DNA of 64,000 nt from Robertkochia sediminum (GCF_016786255.1 NZ_JADMKT010000062.1:186001-250000); one strand, 5' to 3'. Shown: positions 17,767 to 26,609, numbered from the stretch's first letter. The notes: generated from the letters alone by a model not told the origin. Translations and numbers: made by a program.

Positions 17767-19327
17767 AAGACACCCCTTTTTGATGCGCCATGGTTTGTGT
17801 TAACTTTTCCAGGGCCATTTTAATTTCCACTAAATTCTTGTTCACCATTAGGAGGCTGTGATCATCCGACAAGAGCTTCGCGATATGTTCGAGTCCGCCT
17901 TCCACGTTGGTATAATGGGTGTGCGTCATTTCTGAATGGGCTGTAAATTTATCGAACAGCTGTTCAACAAACTTGAAATCCTTAAAGAATTCTCTGTTTT
18001 CTCCAAAGGCTTTTCTCAACCCTTCTTCCTCGGCAGCAATGTAATTTTTAAGTGCTTCTGATTCTTTCTCAACATATCGGGTGAGGACGCCAAAGACATT
18101 GGCAATATCCCCATTGAGTTGATCAACAGTTGAACGCCATTGATCATCCATAGCATCCTGCTGGGACAGTGTTTTTTCTGAGATCTCCTTCAGTTTTGCA
18201 GTAAGCACCTTATCGATCTGCTCCATGGCGCCGGTGAACACATTTTTACGGGCTTCCACTTCAGAGAAATGCGACTCCAAAAAGTCTTTAAACTGCTGGT
18301 AAAAATCAGACGACTCGATAATATGTCCTGAGACGAGCTCCAGGTTTTTATTAAACCCTGAAAACTTCTCAGAAACCTCATTGTATTCCTTTAGGATCCC
18401 TAATGATGCGCTGATGTTTTTATTGAGCCCAGCCTGATACTTTTGAAAATGATGAAAGTCGTTAGAAGCATCGCTGATCTGATCGAAAGTTTTCACTATT
18501 TGGGAAGAAAGCTTTTTAAGGCCTACCTGTTGAACGGCTTCGAGGAACTCCTTTTCCTTGGTCAGGTTATCATTAAGCAACTGAAAACTATCCTTATAGT
18601 GAATCAAGTTATCACCAAAGGCATTGTTAAAGTGATCGAGGTTGCTTTTGAGGGAGTTCAAACTATCAGAAACATCCTTTGAAAGTTTAGGCAGCAGACT
18701 ACTTTGGAGAAAGTCGTAATAGGCATTTTTATCCACCTCGTTCCTGAATAATGCCGCCTTATAGGACCAAGCCGAATTAATTAGGGTAAGTATTAGACCA
18801 CAGGCACTGGCCACCATAGCCACAATAACTCCATCGATCATGAGTCCAATACTTTCTGAAGAGATCACCGAACCACCGGGAGTCGAATTGATCGCCGCCT
18901 GAGTAGCTTGTGTAGCAGTGTCAGAGGCAAAATCCAAGAACGTAAGTCCGTAGATAATCCCGAAGAAGGTCCCAGCAAGCCCCAGGAAAAGCGGTACAGA
19001 CACCGTGCTATTAATGGCATTGATAATGGTATCTACCTGCCTTTCGGTAATATCTTTCAAAATATTAAAATCGGCAGCACTCCCTTTATTATTAAAAAGG
19101 TAAGAATTGGTGGAGTTCAGCACTTCCTTAAATCCGGAAGATGTTTTTCCTTTTGCCTTCACCAGATCAACCTTGATGTTACCCCCGGGATGTTCAAAAT
19201 CGGCCGCCTCAATGTAAAGGTTTGACTTTTTGGGGAAGTAATTCTTTAAGGTAGCGATTCTGTTATATACTTTAACAAAAACGATGATTTGCATAATGAC
19301 AATAGCACCGATAATCACATATTCCAT
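17759..19327 (-). CDS. MotA/ExbB/ZorA-like channel protein with long cytoplasmic tail
   Basis: The 522-residue protein has an N-terminal membrane helix (MEYVIIGAIVIMQIIVFV). Two further helices of the MotA/TolQ/ExbB channel follow: one around VPLFLGLAGTFFGIIYGLTFL with the conserved LAGTFFGI, and one around IGLMIDGVIVAMVASACGLI. Residues about 195-520 are predicted from composition to form a long helical cytoplasmic tail, as in ZorA and unlike ExbB. The gene follows the DarT-type gene by 29 bases and overlaps the OmpA gene. It probably senses envelope perturbation during phage entry and passes a signal inward. The assignment as ZorA-like rather than ExbB-like rests on the tail and partner. 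Confidence 0.87.
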   Translation of the reverse strand: MEYVIIGAIVIMQIIVFVKVYNRIATLKNYFPKKSNLYIEAADFEHPGGNIKVDLVKAKGKTSSGFKEVLNSTNSYLFNNKGSAADFNILKDITERQVDTIINAINSTVSVPLFLGLAGTFFGIIYGLTFLDFASDTATQATQAAINSTPGGSVISSESIGLMIDGVIVAMVASACGLILTLINSAWSYKAALFRNEVDKNAYYDFLQSSLLPKLSKDVSDSLNSLKSNLDHFNNAFGDNLIHYKDSFQLLNDNLTKEKEFLEAVQQVGLKKLSSQIVKTFDQISDASNDFHHFQKYQAGLNKNISASLGILKEYNEVSEKFSGFNKNLELVSGHIIESSDFYQQFKDFLESHFSEVEARKNVFTGAMEQIDKVLTAKLKEISEKTLSQQDAMDDQWRSTVDQLNGDIANVFGVLTRYVEKESEALKNYIAAEEEGLRKAFGENREFFKDFKFVEQLFDKFTAHSEMTHTHYTNVEGGLEHIAKLLSDDHSLLMVNKNLVEIKMALEKLTQTMAHQKGVSYE

Positions 19328-19356
19328 AGGGTTGTTGTTCTTTTAAAAAATCTACA

Positions 19357-20706
19357 TTAATCTAAGTTTGTAATATATTGTAATGGCAAGTGTTGCTTTA
19401 CCATAACCTCAGCCTGATAATAGGGGCTTTTTTCCTGGGTTACAGGATCCCATTGATTGGGTTGTTTAACGATCTCAAACCGAATATTGTTTTTAAGGAA
19501 GTGGTAATCACCACCTGTTTGATGTCCGTTTTTGGTAGCATTCATATCCGAGAAAAGGGTTGGTTTTAGTGTCGCGACCTCCGTATCTATTTCCAACCAT
19601 TCAATCTTGCCAATCCTACCTTCCTTTTTGGCAAAATAAGACATGGGATGCTGATCGTTAAAGGCGAGGCGAACGTAATCTTCAAGGCCATATTTAACAT
19701 CGTTATTACGTGAACTTTGATCGCCACCGAATCTTACAATCGGAACCCCCTTTTCTTCGATATATTTCCACGAAAACAATCCACCATTTTGGATGATCGA
19801 ATTCAAATTGGCTGCATCGGTAAAGTGGTAAAACTTATGAATTCCTTTTTCTTTGAGAAGGGATCTTATCTGTTCGGCATCTTCCTTATACTTTTCGCGA
19901 AGTCGTCTTTGTTCTTCTGCCGCTTTTCTAAGCTTTTCTTCCAGTAATTTTTTCTGCCGGATCCGCTCTTCAACCTCTTGCAGCATGGCAGCCCCCCTTG
20001 AGGTATAGGATGCTATTTTTTTGACCTCCAAAGCTGCATTTCTTGCAGCCTCCCAGTTATTGGCTTTTTTGTATTCCTTAAAACTATTCCAGAGCGTTAT
20101 ATAGCGATTCAGATCCCGTTTAAAATCTTCCTGCTGCTTGAGCACTCCCTTTTTTAAGGCCTGGAATTCCCCTTTGCGCTCCGGTACCCAATCCGTAAGC
20201 TCATCGATATTAGTGAGGGCCAGGGCAAAATCATTTTGTTCAATGAGTTTGGTGATCTTTGCTATCCGGGCATTGACCTTGCGTTTTAATGCTAGCTTCC
20301 GTTTGCGCTCCTCCTCAATCTTACGAGTCTCCTTGATCTGAGTCAGGGCCCCAAAAACTTCCTGCTCCAACCGCTGATAATTTTTATCCCGTTGTCCGCT
20401 AAGTTCCCGCTTTCGTTCTTGCAAGGTAATAGCTACTGAGGTTATTTCATCTGGTCTGCCGCTTTGCTTAGGCAGTGAAAAAGGTCTAAGGGCTCGCTCT
20501 AGAATTATTTTTTCTGTGTGAGTAAAAGGCCTTGACACTGGATGCTCAATTTCCTTTTCCAGGCGATGCAGTTCCTTTTTCAGGGTGATATAAGCCGGAG
20601 ATGGTGTAATAATAATAGGGGCGGGAGAAGATATGTCTTCATCGTATGTCTGTTCGACACCGATCCATTCTTTTAGCGTGCTTACCAGCTTATCAAAAAA
20701 TCCCAT
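19357..20706 (-). CDS. Coiled-coil protein with C-terminal DarT-type DNA ADP-ribosyltransferase domain
   Basis: From the ATG at 20706 (a GTG at 20712 is an alternative) the protein has 449 residues. The first about 275 are charged helices, with a coiled-coil stretch LRKAAEEQRRLREKYKEDAE. The last about 165 are a DarT (DUF4433) domain: KFYHFTDAANLNSII (NAD-pocket HFT), VPIVRFGG, DYVRLAFNDQHPMSYF, and a C-terminal AEVMV whose glutamate, about residue 433, aligns with the catalytic Glu of DarT. Known DarT enzymes ADP-ribosylate a base of single-stranded DNA and block replication. Here the domain is fused to a helical sensor-like region and heads an operon with ZorAB-like proteins and an ADP-ribosylglycohydrolase. 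No DarG macrodomain is present. Activity is inferred from conserved motifs. Confidence 0.87.
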   Translation of the reverse strand: MGFFDKLVSTLKEWIGVEQTYDEDISSPAPIIITPSPAYITLKKELHRLEKEIEHPVSRPFTHTEKIILERALRPFSLPKQSGRPDEITSVAITLQERKRELSGQRDKNYQRLEQEVFGALTQIKETRKIEEERKRKLALKRKVNARIAKITKLIEQNDFALALTNIDELTDWVPERKGEFQALKKGVLKQQEDFKRDLNRYITLWNSFKEYKKANNWEAARNAALEVKKIASYTSRGAAMLQEVEERIRQKKLLEEKLRKAAEEQRRLREKYKEDAEQIRSLLKEKGIHKFYHFTDAANLNSIIQNGGLFSWKYIEEKGVPIVRFGGDQSSRNNDVKYGLEDYVRLAFNDQHPMSYFAKKEGRIGKIEWLEIDTEVATLKPTLFSDMNATKNGHQTGGDYHFLKNNIRFEIVKQPNQWDPVTQEKSPYYQAEVMVKQHLPLQYITNLD

Positions 20707-20747
20707 GGCCACCTTTTAGCTTGAATAATGCAGAAATCAGAGCGTAT

Positions 20748-20792
20748 CAAATGTAAGAAATATACGCCTGGCCCAATTACGGGTTTCCTCAT
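20748..20792 (-). promoter_or_regulatory. Motif B (20777-20792) and promoter of the DarT-ZorAB operon
   Basis: On the plus strand the motif reads TTACGG-GTTT-CCTCAT. On the minus strand its CCGTAA half is followed at once by TTG (a -33 trinucleotide at 20776-20774), 18 bases, then a perfect -7 TACATTTG (20755-20748). The motif ends 21 bases before the -7 element. Transcription would begin near 20741, about 35 bases before the ATG. Confidence 0.7.
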
Positions 20793-20866
20793 TTTAAACA
20801 TCATTTGTTCAATAAACAACACCTGCCATAAAAGCCTTCAGCACACCTGAGGATAAAGTATTTTAA

Positions 20867-20904
20867 ACTGTGCATTTCCCATGCACATCTCCCGTTCATA
20901 TTTG
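20867..20904 (+). promoter_or_regulatory. Motif A operator (20867-20889) and promoter of the AAA-ATPase gene
   Basis: ACTGTGCA-TTTCCCA-TGCACATC lies at 20867-20889, and exactly 7 bases later comes CATATTTG (20897-20904), a one-mismatch -7 element directed rightwards. The mirrored position on the minus strand has no -7 element, so this site serves the AAA gene and not the divergent DarT operon. The implied leader is about 85 bases. Confidence 0.65.
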
Positions 20905-20994
20905 CCTCAGAAATGACAATGAAATTTGTTTTGTAGTCATTTTTTTACGCGAAATAATTTATAGCTTAGTACAGCAAAACACCCCAAATAACCC

Positions 20995-22704
20995 ATGCAT
21001 TCTATAAAAAAACTTTTGATCAATAACTTCAGGATCTTTAAAAACGAGACCAAATTTGATATACGCCCCATCACCTTACTTACAGGCCCGAATAACAGCG
21101 GAAAAAGTGCTCTAACTAAGCTCCTCCTACTATTAAAGAACGGAACAGATAAACTGGATTTCGAAAAAGGGATCCATAATCTGGAGAATTTTGAGGGCGT
21201 GGTCAACTGGGTTTCCAAAAAGAAGGAGTTCGAAGTAGGATTCCCTTTTGCATTGCCTTACTTCCATCAGGAGGTGATATCCAGACTAACCTATACAGAT
21301 AGTAAACTTAAAAAAGTTACGGTTGAAGACGCAGAGGGTCCGATCTATTCTGTAGAAGAGATCAGTGATGAATTTTATGCCTCCCTGAAATTAAGCATCG
21401 ACATTGACAAAGTGATAAAGACCTTGTACAAAAAGGAGATCAAGACCCCTGAGTACGTTACAAAACATGGGGTGATCACTCCAGATAATGGCAGATGGGC
21501 AAAACTTAAGGACATCCCAAAAATAGCGGTTTACGAAGATCTGACATTTGAAGAAGCCAAGCATCTCTCCGACGAAGAGATCTCCAGTTATTTTCATGCG
21601 ATCGCCCTGTACAATGCCATAGATGATCTTGATAAAAACGGTTTGCTGTACCAGCTTACAGATCCATCTATAGAATTGAACCCTGAAAACCTTTATAAGA
21701 TCCAATGTGGGGTTTTCCATGATCTCCATGTGGAGAATCAGGCTTTTTTCTTTCCGGATTATACCCTTCAAGGCCTGCGGTGGGATGATGAATTCAGGAA
21801 TAACATTGAGCTCAGCTTTCAACAGCAATTCTTAAAGGCCATCGAAGATCGCTATGAGCTTAGGAACATCTCTTTAGAGCGAACCGCTTTAGGCGAACTA
21901 TTCTTCAACACCCCAATGAAAGCTGGCTACACCTTACTCAATGACCCCGTGTTTACCCTTTTTGAGAAGCTGATCTCAAAACCTGTCCCTCACGAAACCT
22001 TTTTGAAAGACCTGCATTATGTGTCAGCACAGCGTGGAAGCCAGAATCGGGTCCTGATGAATGATTCAGCTAATGATATCGATCGGATCGTAGTGGACTA
22101 CAGCAAAGCTTCATTAGACGACATTACCTTTCTCGAAAAAGCGCTTAAGATCCTCAACATTAAAGGGGAATTGGTTGTAGAGCGTTACCAGAATTACATT
22201 TCGGTGATCTATTTAAAGCAGGGGGATAAAAAGATCGCATTAGCTGACCTTGGATTTGGGTATGCACAACTTATTCCCATCCTGTTAAAGATCATCACCA
22301 TCGAACCGCCGATTTCTATCCCCGTGGTTTACTCCCAAAATAAATACCTCATTCTGGAAGAACCCGAAGCCAACCTGCACCCCAACCTGCAATCCAAACT
22401 CGCTGATGTCCTGGTACTCGCCAGGGAACATTATAAGAACATTCATTTCATTATTGAAACACATAGTGAATACCTCATCCGAAAACTCCAGTACCTCACC
22501 GCAAAAGGAGCGGTAAAACCAGAAGAAACGGCCATTTATTATTTCAACGCAGATGAATATGTGAGTACCCTTGAGCCCAAGGTTAAACTAATCGAGATCA
22601 CCAAAACAGGGAACCTGACCGATACCTTCGGGCCTGGTTTTTTCGATGAGGCTACCCAGCTGCAATTCGACCTGATGAAATTAAATTCCACCCAACTTAA
22701 TTAA
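20995..22704 (+). CDS. AAA/ABC-type ATPase (OLD-like) of a two-gene module
   Basis: The 569-residue protein has Walker A G31-P-N-N-S-G-K-S38, a signature-like DLGFGYAQLIPIL, and Walker B LILEEPEANLHP near residue 450. An H-loop FIIETHSEYLIRKLQYL follows about 30 residues later. This is the SMC/ABC-like AAA arrangement seen in OLD, RecF-like and many defence ATPases. No TOPRIM nuclease domain follows, so the effector function probably lies in the next gene, which starts 5 bases after the stop. The gene is divergent from the DarT operon and has a motif A promoter. The ATPase call is secure; the defence role is inferred from neighbours and operon layout. Confidence 0.87.
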   Translation: MHSIKKLLINNFRIFKNETKFDIRPITLLTGPNNSGKSALTKLLLLLKNGTDKLDFEKGIHNLENFEGVVNWVSKKKEFEVGFPFALPYFHQEVISRLTYTDSKLKKVTVEDAEGPIYSVEEISDEFYASLKLSIDIDKVIKTLYKKEIKTPEYVTKHGVITPDNGRWAKLKDIPKIAVYEDLTFEEAKHLSDEEISSYFHAIALYNAIDDLDKNGLLYQLTDPSIELNPENLYKIQCGVFHDLHVENQAFFFPDYTLQGLRWDDEFRNNIELSFQQQFLKAIEDRYELRNISLERTALGELFFNTPMKAGYTLLNDPVFTLFEKLISKPVPHETFLKDLHYVSAQRGSQNRVLMNDSANDIDRIVVDYSKASLDDITFLEKALKILNIKGELVVERYQNYISVIYLKQGDKKIALADLGFGYAQLIPILLKIITIEPPISIPVVYSQNKYLILEEPEANLHPNLQSKLADVLVLAREHYKNIHFIIETHSEYLIRKLQYLTAKGAVKPEETAIYYFNADEYVSTLEPKVKLIEITKTGNLTDTFGPGFFDEATQLQFDLMKLNSTQLN

Positions 22705-22709
22705 GTGCT

Positions 22710-23660
22710 ATGCGTTTATTATTTGAAAAGGAATTCCTCGATCAGTTCTATCTGGATTTAAACGAAGAAAACCCCTCTCAGGGCCAGGCCATACTACTAC
22801 GTATTATAAAAGTTTATCCCGAACTGGAATGGGGCATCGACGCTTCTATTGAAAGTCCGCGGGACCTGGAAGCCCTTTATCAGGAAAATCCACTTCTACG
22901 CCTGCTCGGGGTACAATATCCCCCTTCGCCTTATACAGATCTAAAGACAGAGTTTGAACGCTCGGAAGCATGCAGGCAACTGCTCATCTTTGCAGTAAAG
23001 GAACACGATTGGTTTTCAAAAGCCCGGGAACAGGGAGCCCTTTGCTTTACTTCAGAAAACTATGACCAATTGCTCATGCAGATTGTGCAAAAAACCTCCC
23101 TTCGATTCGACCTTTTTGAGCCCTTTGCCTGGAGTGCTTTTAAGAATTTTGCAGACATTCCTTTTAAAGAGATTATTGTGGCCGACAATTATATTGTAAG
23201 TGATAAGTCAGGGCAAAAAGTTGATGATAACCTGGTGCCTATGCTTCAAGAGCTGCTCAGCAAAAAGGAATCCACACCGTGTTCTGTGGCGATCTATACC
23301 AAAGATTTTAATCCGATTCGGGAGGAACCGGAAAAGGTGAAAGAAAAGGCAAAAAAGGTACATTCCAAACTGAACCGGGTCTTTGCCAGGCACCGCTCAA
23401 AGTTCAAATTGTATTCTACCGATAAGACGAATTTTAATACCCAGATTCACGACCGGCAGTTGCTCACAAATTACTTCATGGCCGAAAGTGGTGTGGGATT
23501 CAATTTGATCCCTCACAAGCCCTCGAATTCAGAGATCAAATGCGATTCGATCTTCGATCTGTATACCTACAAAAGGATGAAGCGATTGTTCCGGATGTTT
23601 GATGAGTTCAACAACTACCAACAAAAGCGAGAAACGCTGCAGTTTGTGAGTTATCCGTAA
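22710..23660 (+). CDS. Partner of AAA-ATPase, function not recognised
   Basis: This 316-residue soluble protein is not one I can assign. The C-terminal half contains FKEIIVADNYIVSD, SVAIYTKDFNP, and IHDRQLLTNYFMAESGVGF. The HDR motif followed by a TNYF strand is weakly reminiscent of phospholipase-D-like or MIT-C-type folds, but no second HxK motif was seen. It starts 5 bases after the ATPase, and the two probably form a toxin/effector plus ATPase sensor pair. No membrane segment or signal peptide is present. The effector role is a guess based on the two-gene architecture. Confidence 0.7.
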   Translation: MRLLFEKEFLDQFYLDLNEENPSQGQAILLRIIKVYPELEWGIDASIESPRDLEALYQENPLLRLLGVQYPPSPYTDLKTEFERSEACRQLLIFAVKEHDWFSKAREQGALCFTSENYDQLLMQIVQKTSLRFDLFEPFAWSAFKNFADIPFKEIIVADNYIVSDKSGQKVDDNLVPMLQELLSKKESTPCSVAIYTKDFNPIREEPEKVKEKAKKVHSKLNRVFARHRSKFKLYSTDKTNFNTQIHDRQLLTNYFMAESGVGFNLIPHKPSNSEIKCDSIFDLYTYKRMKRLFRMFDEFNNYQQKRETLQFVSYP

Positions 23661-23683
23661 TAGTAATTAATCAAGGGAGATTG

Positions 23684-23986
23684 CTAATTCGTATGCTCAC
23701 TCCTGCTACGGATCTCATGATCAATATTGTCTACCTCTTCTTCTGAAAGTACCTTGGAACAGGTTTCAAAGGGCTCATTAATATTGTCGAAGATCTCATT
23801 TGCTAAGGCCTCTTCAAAAGATCTTACCGGCCAATACGCCTGATCATCGGCAATAACCATATACCAGCCTCGGAGCTCATACATCCAGATATAGTCCCCC
23901 GATTCCGGGTTATCACCATCGAGATCGAGGTAAAAAAGTACGGTTCCATGTTCTATAAATTCATGTAGTGAAGGTTCTTTAGTCAT
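23684..23986 (-). CDS. Small acidic protein with motif A promoter
   Basis: With the ATG at 23986 (MTKEPSLHEFIEHG) the protein has 100 residues. The longer reading from 24049 would overlap the operator, so it is rejected. It is strongly acidic (EEALANEIFDNINEP, LSEEEVDNIDHE) with aromatic strands (YIWMYELRGWYMVIADDQAYW). I do not recognise the family. It lies 71 bases downstream of the methyltransferase-HEPN fusion, same strand, but with its own motif A promoter. Its size and acidity would suit a regulator, immunity protein or DNA mimic; none of these can be shown here. Confidence 0.6.
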   Translation of the reverse strand: MTKEPSLHEFIEHGTVLFYLDLDGDNPESGDYIWMYELRGWYMVIADDQAYWPVRSFEEALANEIFDNINEPFETCSKVLSEEEVDNIDHEIRSRSEHTN

Positions 23987-24014
23987 GTCCTTTGCATTTT
24001 TTAGTTTTATACCT

Positions 24015-24052
24015 GCAAGGTAGATAGACGGCATGCACTGATTTTGCACAAC
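24015..24052 (-). promoter_or_regulatory. Motif A variant (24030-24052) and promoter of the small acidic gene
   Basis: GGCATGCA-CTGATTT-TGCACAAC at 24030-24052 keeps TGCA-N7-TGCACA. Seven bases downstream on the minus strand is TACCTTGC (24022-24015), which matches TAnnTT of the -7 element. The implied start is about 20 bases before the ATG at 23986. Confidence 0.5.
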
Positions 24053-24057
24053 CCAAA

Positions 24058-26526
24058 CTAACGGTAACTCTCAAGAAAATGTTGCAGGAACGATTTAATA
24101 ACATCGTGAAACACTACTGCTTCTTCCAAACTCAACAGCGATGGATGTGCGGCTTTATTTCTAAAATCCTTCGTTAAACTTTGCAGAAGGTCCAGGAACT
24201 GATGATCATAAAGCACTTCACTGAAATACATTTTCACAAAAGAGCTGAAATCCTGAACTATCGGACTTCCTTTCAGATTGGGGTCAGTAATCATTCGGAG
24301 CGCCCGTTCCATAGCTCCCAATTCAAAGAATACTTCAAAATCCGGATTGGCCAGGTACAGACTTATCGTCTTCGCCAGCTTATACGTCTTGCTATTTACG
24401 GAGTCCCCGTTGACGATCTTCAGGTCTTCCTTAAAAACCTCATTCGCATAAAGACCTCTTCCTTTCACATTCTCGAAATAAGACATGAATACTTTGTGCA
24501 ACAGTTCGTTTTCAACCGCCCTGCAGTATTGAAGTACAAAGGGGGAGAAGTCGGCCTGTTTTAGCCTTTGAAGATTGTCGTACAGGAATTCAGCCTGCGG
24601 CAAATAGGCCTTACTTTTAGGTTCCAGTTTGTCCCAGTCAACAAGCCACATTTTAATCTCGAGGAGATATATATCCAATTCCTTCTTCAAATTCCCCTGA
24701 ACCTCATCTAAGGTGTTGTCCAGCTTGTGATAAAATCGAAGCAATTTCCCCTCCTGATCACGATTGGATTCACTTATGGATTTAAACGATTCTGAAAGTC
24801 CGCTAAGCGATGCCAATACCTGATCTACCTTCCCTTCGATACGATCAAGGCTCTCCTGCAACTTCTTCAGACGCTCTTGCAAGAAGGCCTGTGAATCGAG
24901 CTGATCCTGAAGGACACTCTTTTCATCACGAAGTGTTTCCAACTCCTTCTTTAAGGCCGCTAACGCTTCCTTTTCGGCATGCTCCAAATAGGCATCCGAG
25001 AGCGTATAGAGCTGTTCTACCGGCAAGATGGGGATGAGTATGTCTGATACATCCTGAATCGTGGCCGTAGGCATCACAGTTCCTGTAGCCACCCTTTTTA
25101 ATTGCTCTGCAAGCACCTTCTTTCCTTCCCTGGTATTCAAATAGGCCGCGAGATAACCCGACTCCTCGGAACGCACTACGATGACGTCATTTCTTTCAAC
25201 ACCCGAGGTGTCTTCTTCTCCGTAGATATAGATCCTGGGGTAGAACTTAAATCGGCGTGGAATTAGAATATCTCCGGGTTGTAATTCGTCACTTTCCTCT
25301 GTTATTGATTGGGATTTGTCAACTTCTTTCGCCAACTGATAATAGACCTCACCGTCTACAGGCTTAACAGAAAACTCTTCACTATCCTCCAGGATTGGAA
25401 TATCTTCTTCTTCCAGTTTTTGAAAATATTCTTCATCCTCCTCTAGTGCAGGGAAGTCCTCCTTCAGTGTCTTAAGGAATTCTTCCCTATCCTCCTTCTT
25501 TAACTCAGCATTTTCTTCCTCCGCGGACCTACTAAACTCCTCTTCATCAAGAATCGAAAAACTTCTTAAAACCCTGGATTCATTTATATCAATCCTGTTG
25601 TGCCTTACATCCGGTTTCTTCGCCTTTATCTCAGCAAGATCACCGAGGGTCTTGTAGCCCCCTGAACGTATCCTGGCCTCTCTGACCTTTTGTTCCGGAT
25701 CGTGGTATTCAAAATCCCAACGTTTATGGAGGTCGTCCCTGGAAACCCAATAATAATCCTCTGCTCGAAATGGATCTGCGACATTGGAAACCCTTTCGAA
25801 TTCCGTAATTAGGGTTGGAGCGGTATTAAATGTCTTTTCTACAACGAGTACAGAAGTTTTAATAGTAGAGGCTTTCAAGGTACCTGGTGGCAGGGAAAAC
25901 ACCGCCTTAAGGTGATGCTTTTCTAATATCTGTTTTCTCACTTTCTTAAATGACTTCCCCGAGAGGAAATCTTCCGGAACCAATGCAACCAGGATTCCGC
26001 TATCGGATAGCAGTGAAAGCCCCTTTGCCACAAATAACGCTTCCAGCGGTTGAGATTTACCCCACCAAACTTTGGTATACCCTGTCGGGAAGAAGGATAC
26101 GATGGCGTCATACTGTTCATCGCTTTTAAAGGCAAGGCTATCCCCCTGAATCACCTTTACTTCAGGCATCATATACCGGGTGATGGCAGCAATATTCGGA
26201 TCAAGCTCAATGCCCGTTTTCTCAATCGCCGGATTAAGATAGTACAGAATATTCCCCAGTCCGCAGGTAATGTCGATCACCTTTTTCGCCCCTCTGTTGT
26301 TCACGATACCCGCCATGAAAGCAGCGATCTCATTGGGCGTGCTGTGGTATTTAAGGTGACGGTTACCGGCAAGGTGATGGATGAGGTCGTCTTTATCTAA
26401 TGAGATATTCAGCTTTTTTGATGTGAGGAGTATATCCTTGAGACTGAAGGGGTCTTTTCCTTCCTCCCTTATCTGCTCCACTAATTCTTCTAATACTTCC
26501 AATGATTCACATTTTTGGATTACCAT
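24058..26526 (-). CDS. Degenerate N6-methyltransferase / specificity-like / HEPN fusion protein
   Basis: The 822-residue protein starts like a type I HsdM: GNRHLKYHSTPNEIAAFMAGIV, then motif I D85-I-T-C-G-L-G. Motif IV, normally NPPF/Y, reads S144-F-F-P-T-G-Y150, so catalysis is probably lost. Residues about 280-520 resemble a target-recognition segment (DILIPRRFKFYPRIYIYG... PTATIQDVSDILIPILPVEQ), interrupted by a very acidic insert at about 315-385. A coiled coil follows (525-600). The C-terminal about 190 residues end in R789-N-K-A-A-H794, a perfect HEPN Rx4H RNase-type motif. A dead methylase recognising DNA and coupled to an RNase would be an abortive-infection design. That mechanism is inference. 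Confidence 0.8.
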   Translation of the reverse strand: MVIQKCESLEVLEELVEQIREEGKDPFSLKDILLTSKKLNISLDKDDLIHHLAGNRHLKYHSTPNEIAAFMAGIVNNRGAKKVIDITCGLGNILYYLNPAIEKTGIELDPNIAAITRYMMPEVKVIQGDSLAFKSDEQYDAIVSFFPTGYTKVWWGKSQPLEALFVAKGLSLLSDSGILVALVPEDFLSGKSFKKVRKQILEKHHLKAVFSLPPGTLKASTIKTSVLVVEKTFNTAPTLITEFERVSNVADPFRAEDYYWVSRDDLHKRWDFEYHDPEQKVREARIRSGGYKTLGDLAEIKAKKPDVRHNRIDINESRVLRSFSILDEEEFSRSAEEENAELKKEDREEFLKTLKEDFPALEEDEEYFQKLEEEDIPILEDSEEFSVKPVDGEVYYQLAKEVDKSQSITEESDELQPGDILIPRRFKFYPRIYIYGEEDTSGVERNDVIVVRSEESGYLAAYLNTREGKKVLAEQLKRVATGTVMPTATIQDVSDILIPILPVEQLYTLSDAYLEHAEKEALAALKKELETLRDEKSVLQDQLDSQAFLQERLKKLQESLDRIEGKVDQVLASLSGLSESFKSISESNRDQEGKLLRFYHKLDNTLDEVQGNLKKELDIYLLEIKMWLVDWDKLEPKSKAYLPQAEFLYDNLQRLKQADFSPFVLQYCRAVENELLHKVFMSYFENVKGRGLYANEVFKEDLKIVNGDSVNSKTYKLAKTISLYLANPDFEVFFELGAMERALRMITDPNLKGSPIVQDFSSFVKMYFSEVLYDHQFLDLLQSLTKDFRNKAAHPSLLSLEEAVVFHDVIKSFLQHFLESYR

Positions 26527-26609
26527 TATGGAGTCCCTTTACACCTTGAGTGGTCAAAGGGGTGCCTTTATGTTCGTAAATTAAGCGCAATTCTTCATTT
26601 CACAATACG

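Noticed and set aside
17107..19327. Flagellar stator or TonB-ExbBD energy module
   Set aside because: No flagellar, TonB or ExbD genes are adjacent; the long tail of the channel protein and the OmpA partner fit ZorAB, and the flanking genes are ADP-ribose enzymes.
24058..26526. Functional type I restriction methylase HsdM
   Set aside because: The NPPY/F motif is replaced by SFFPTGY, the specificity-like part is fused, and no HsdR is present.
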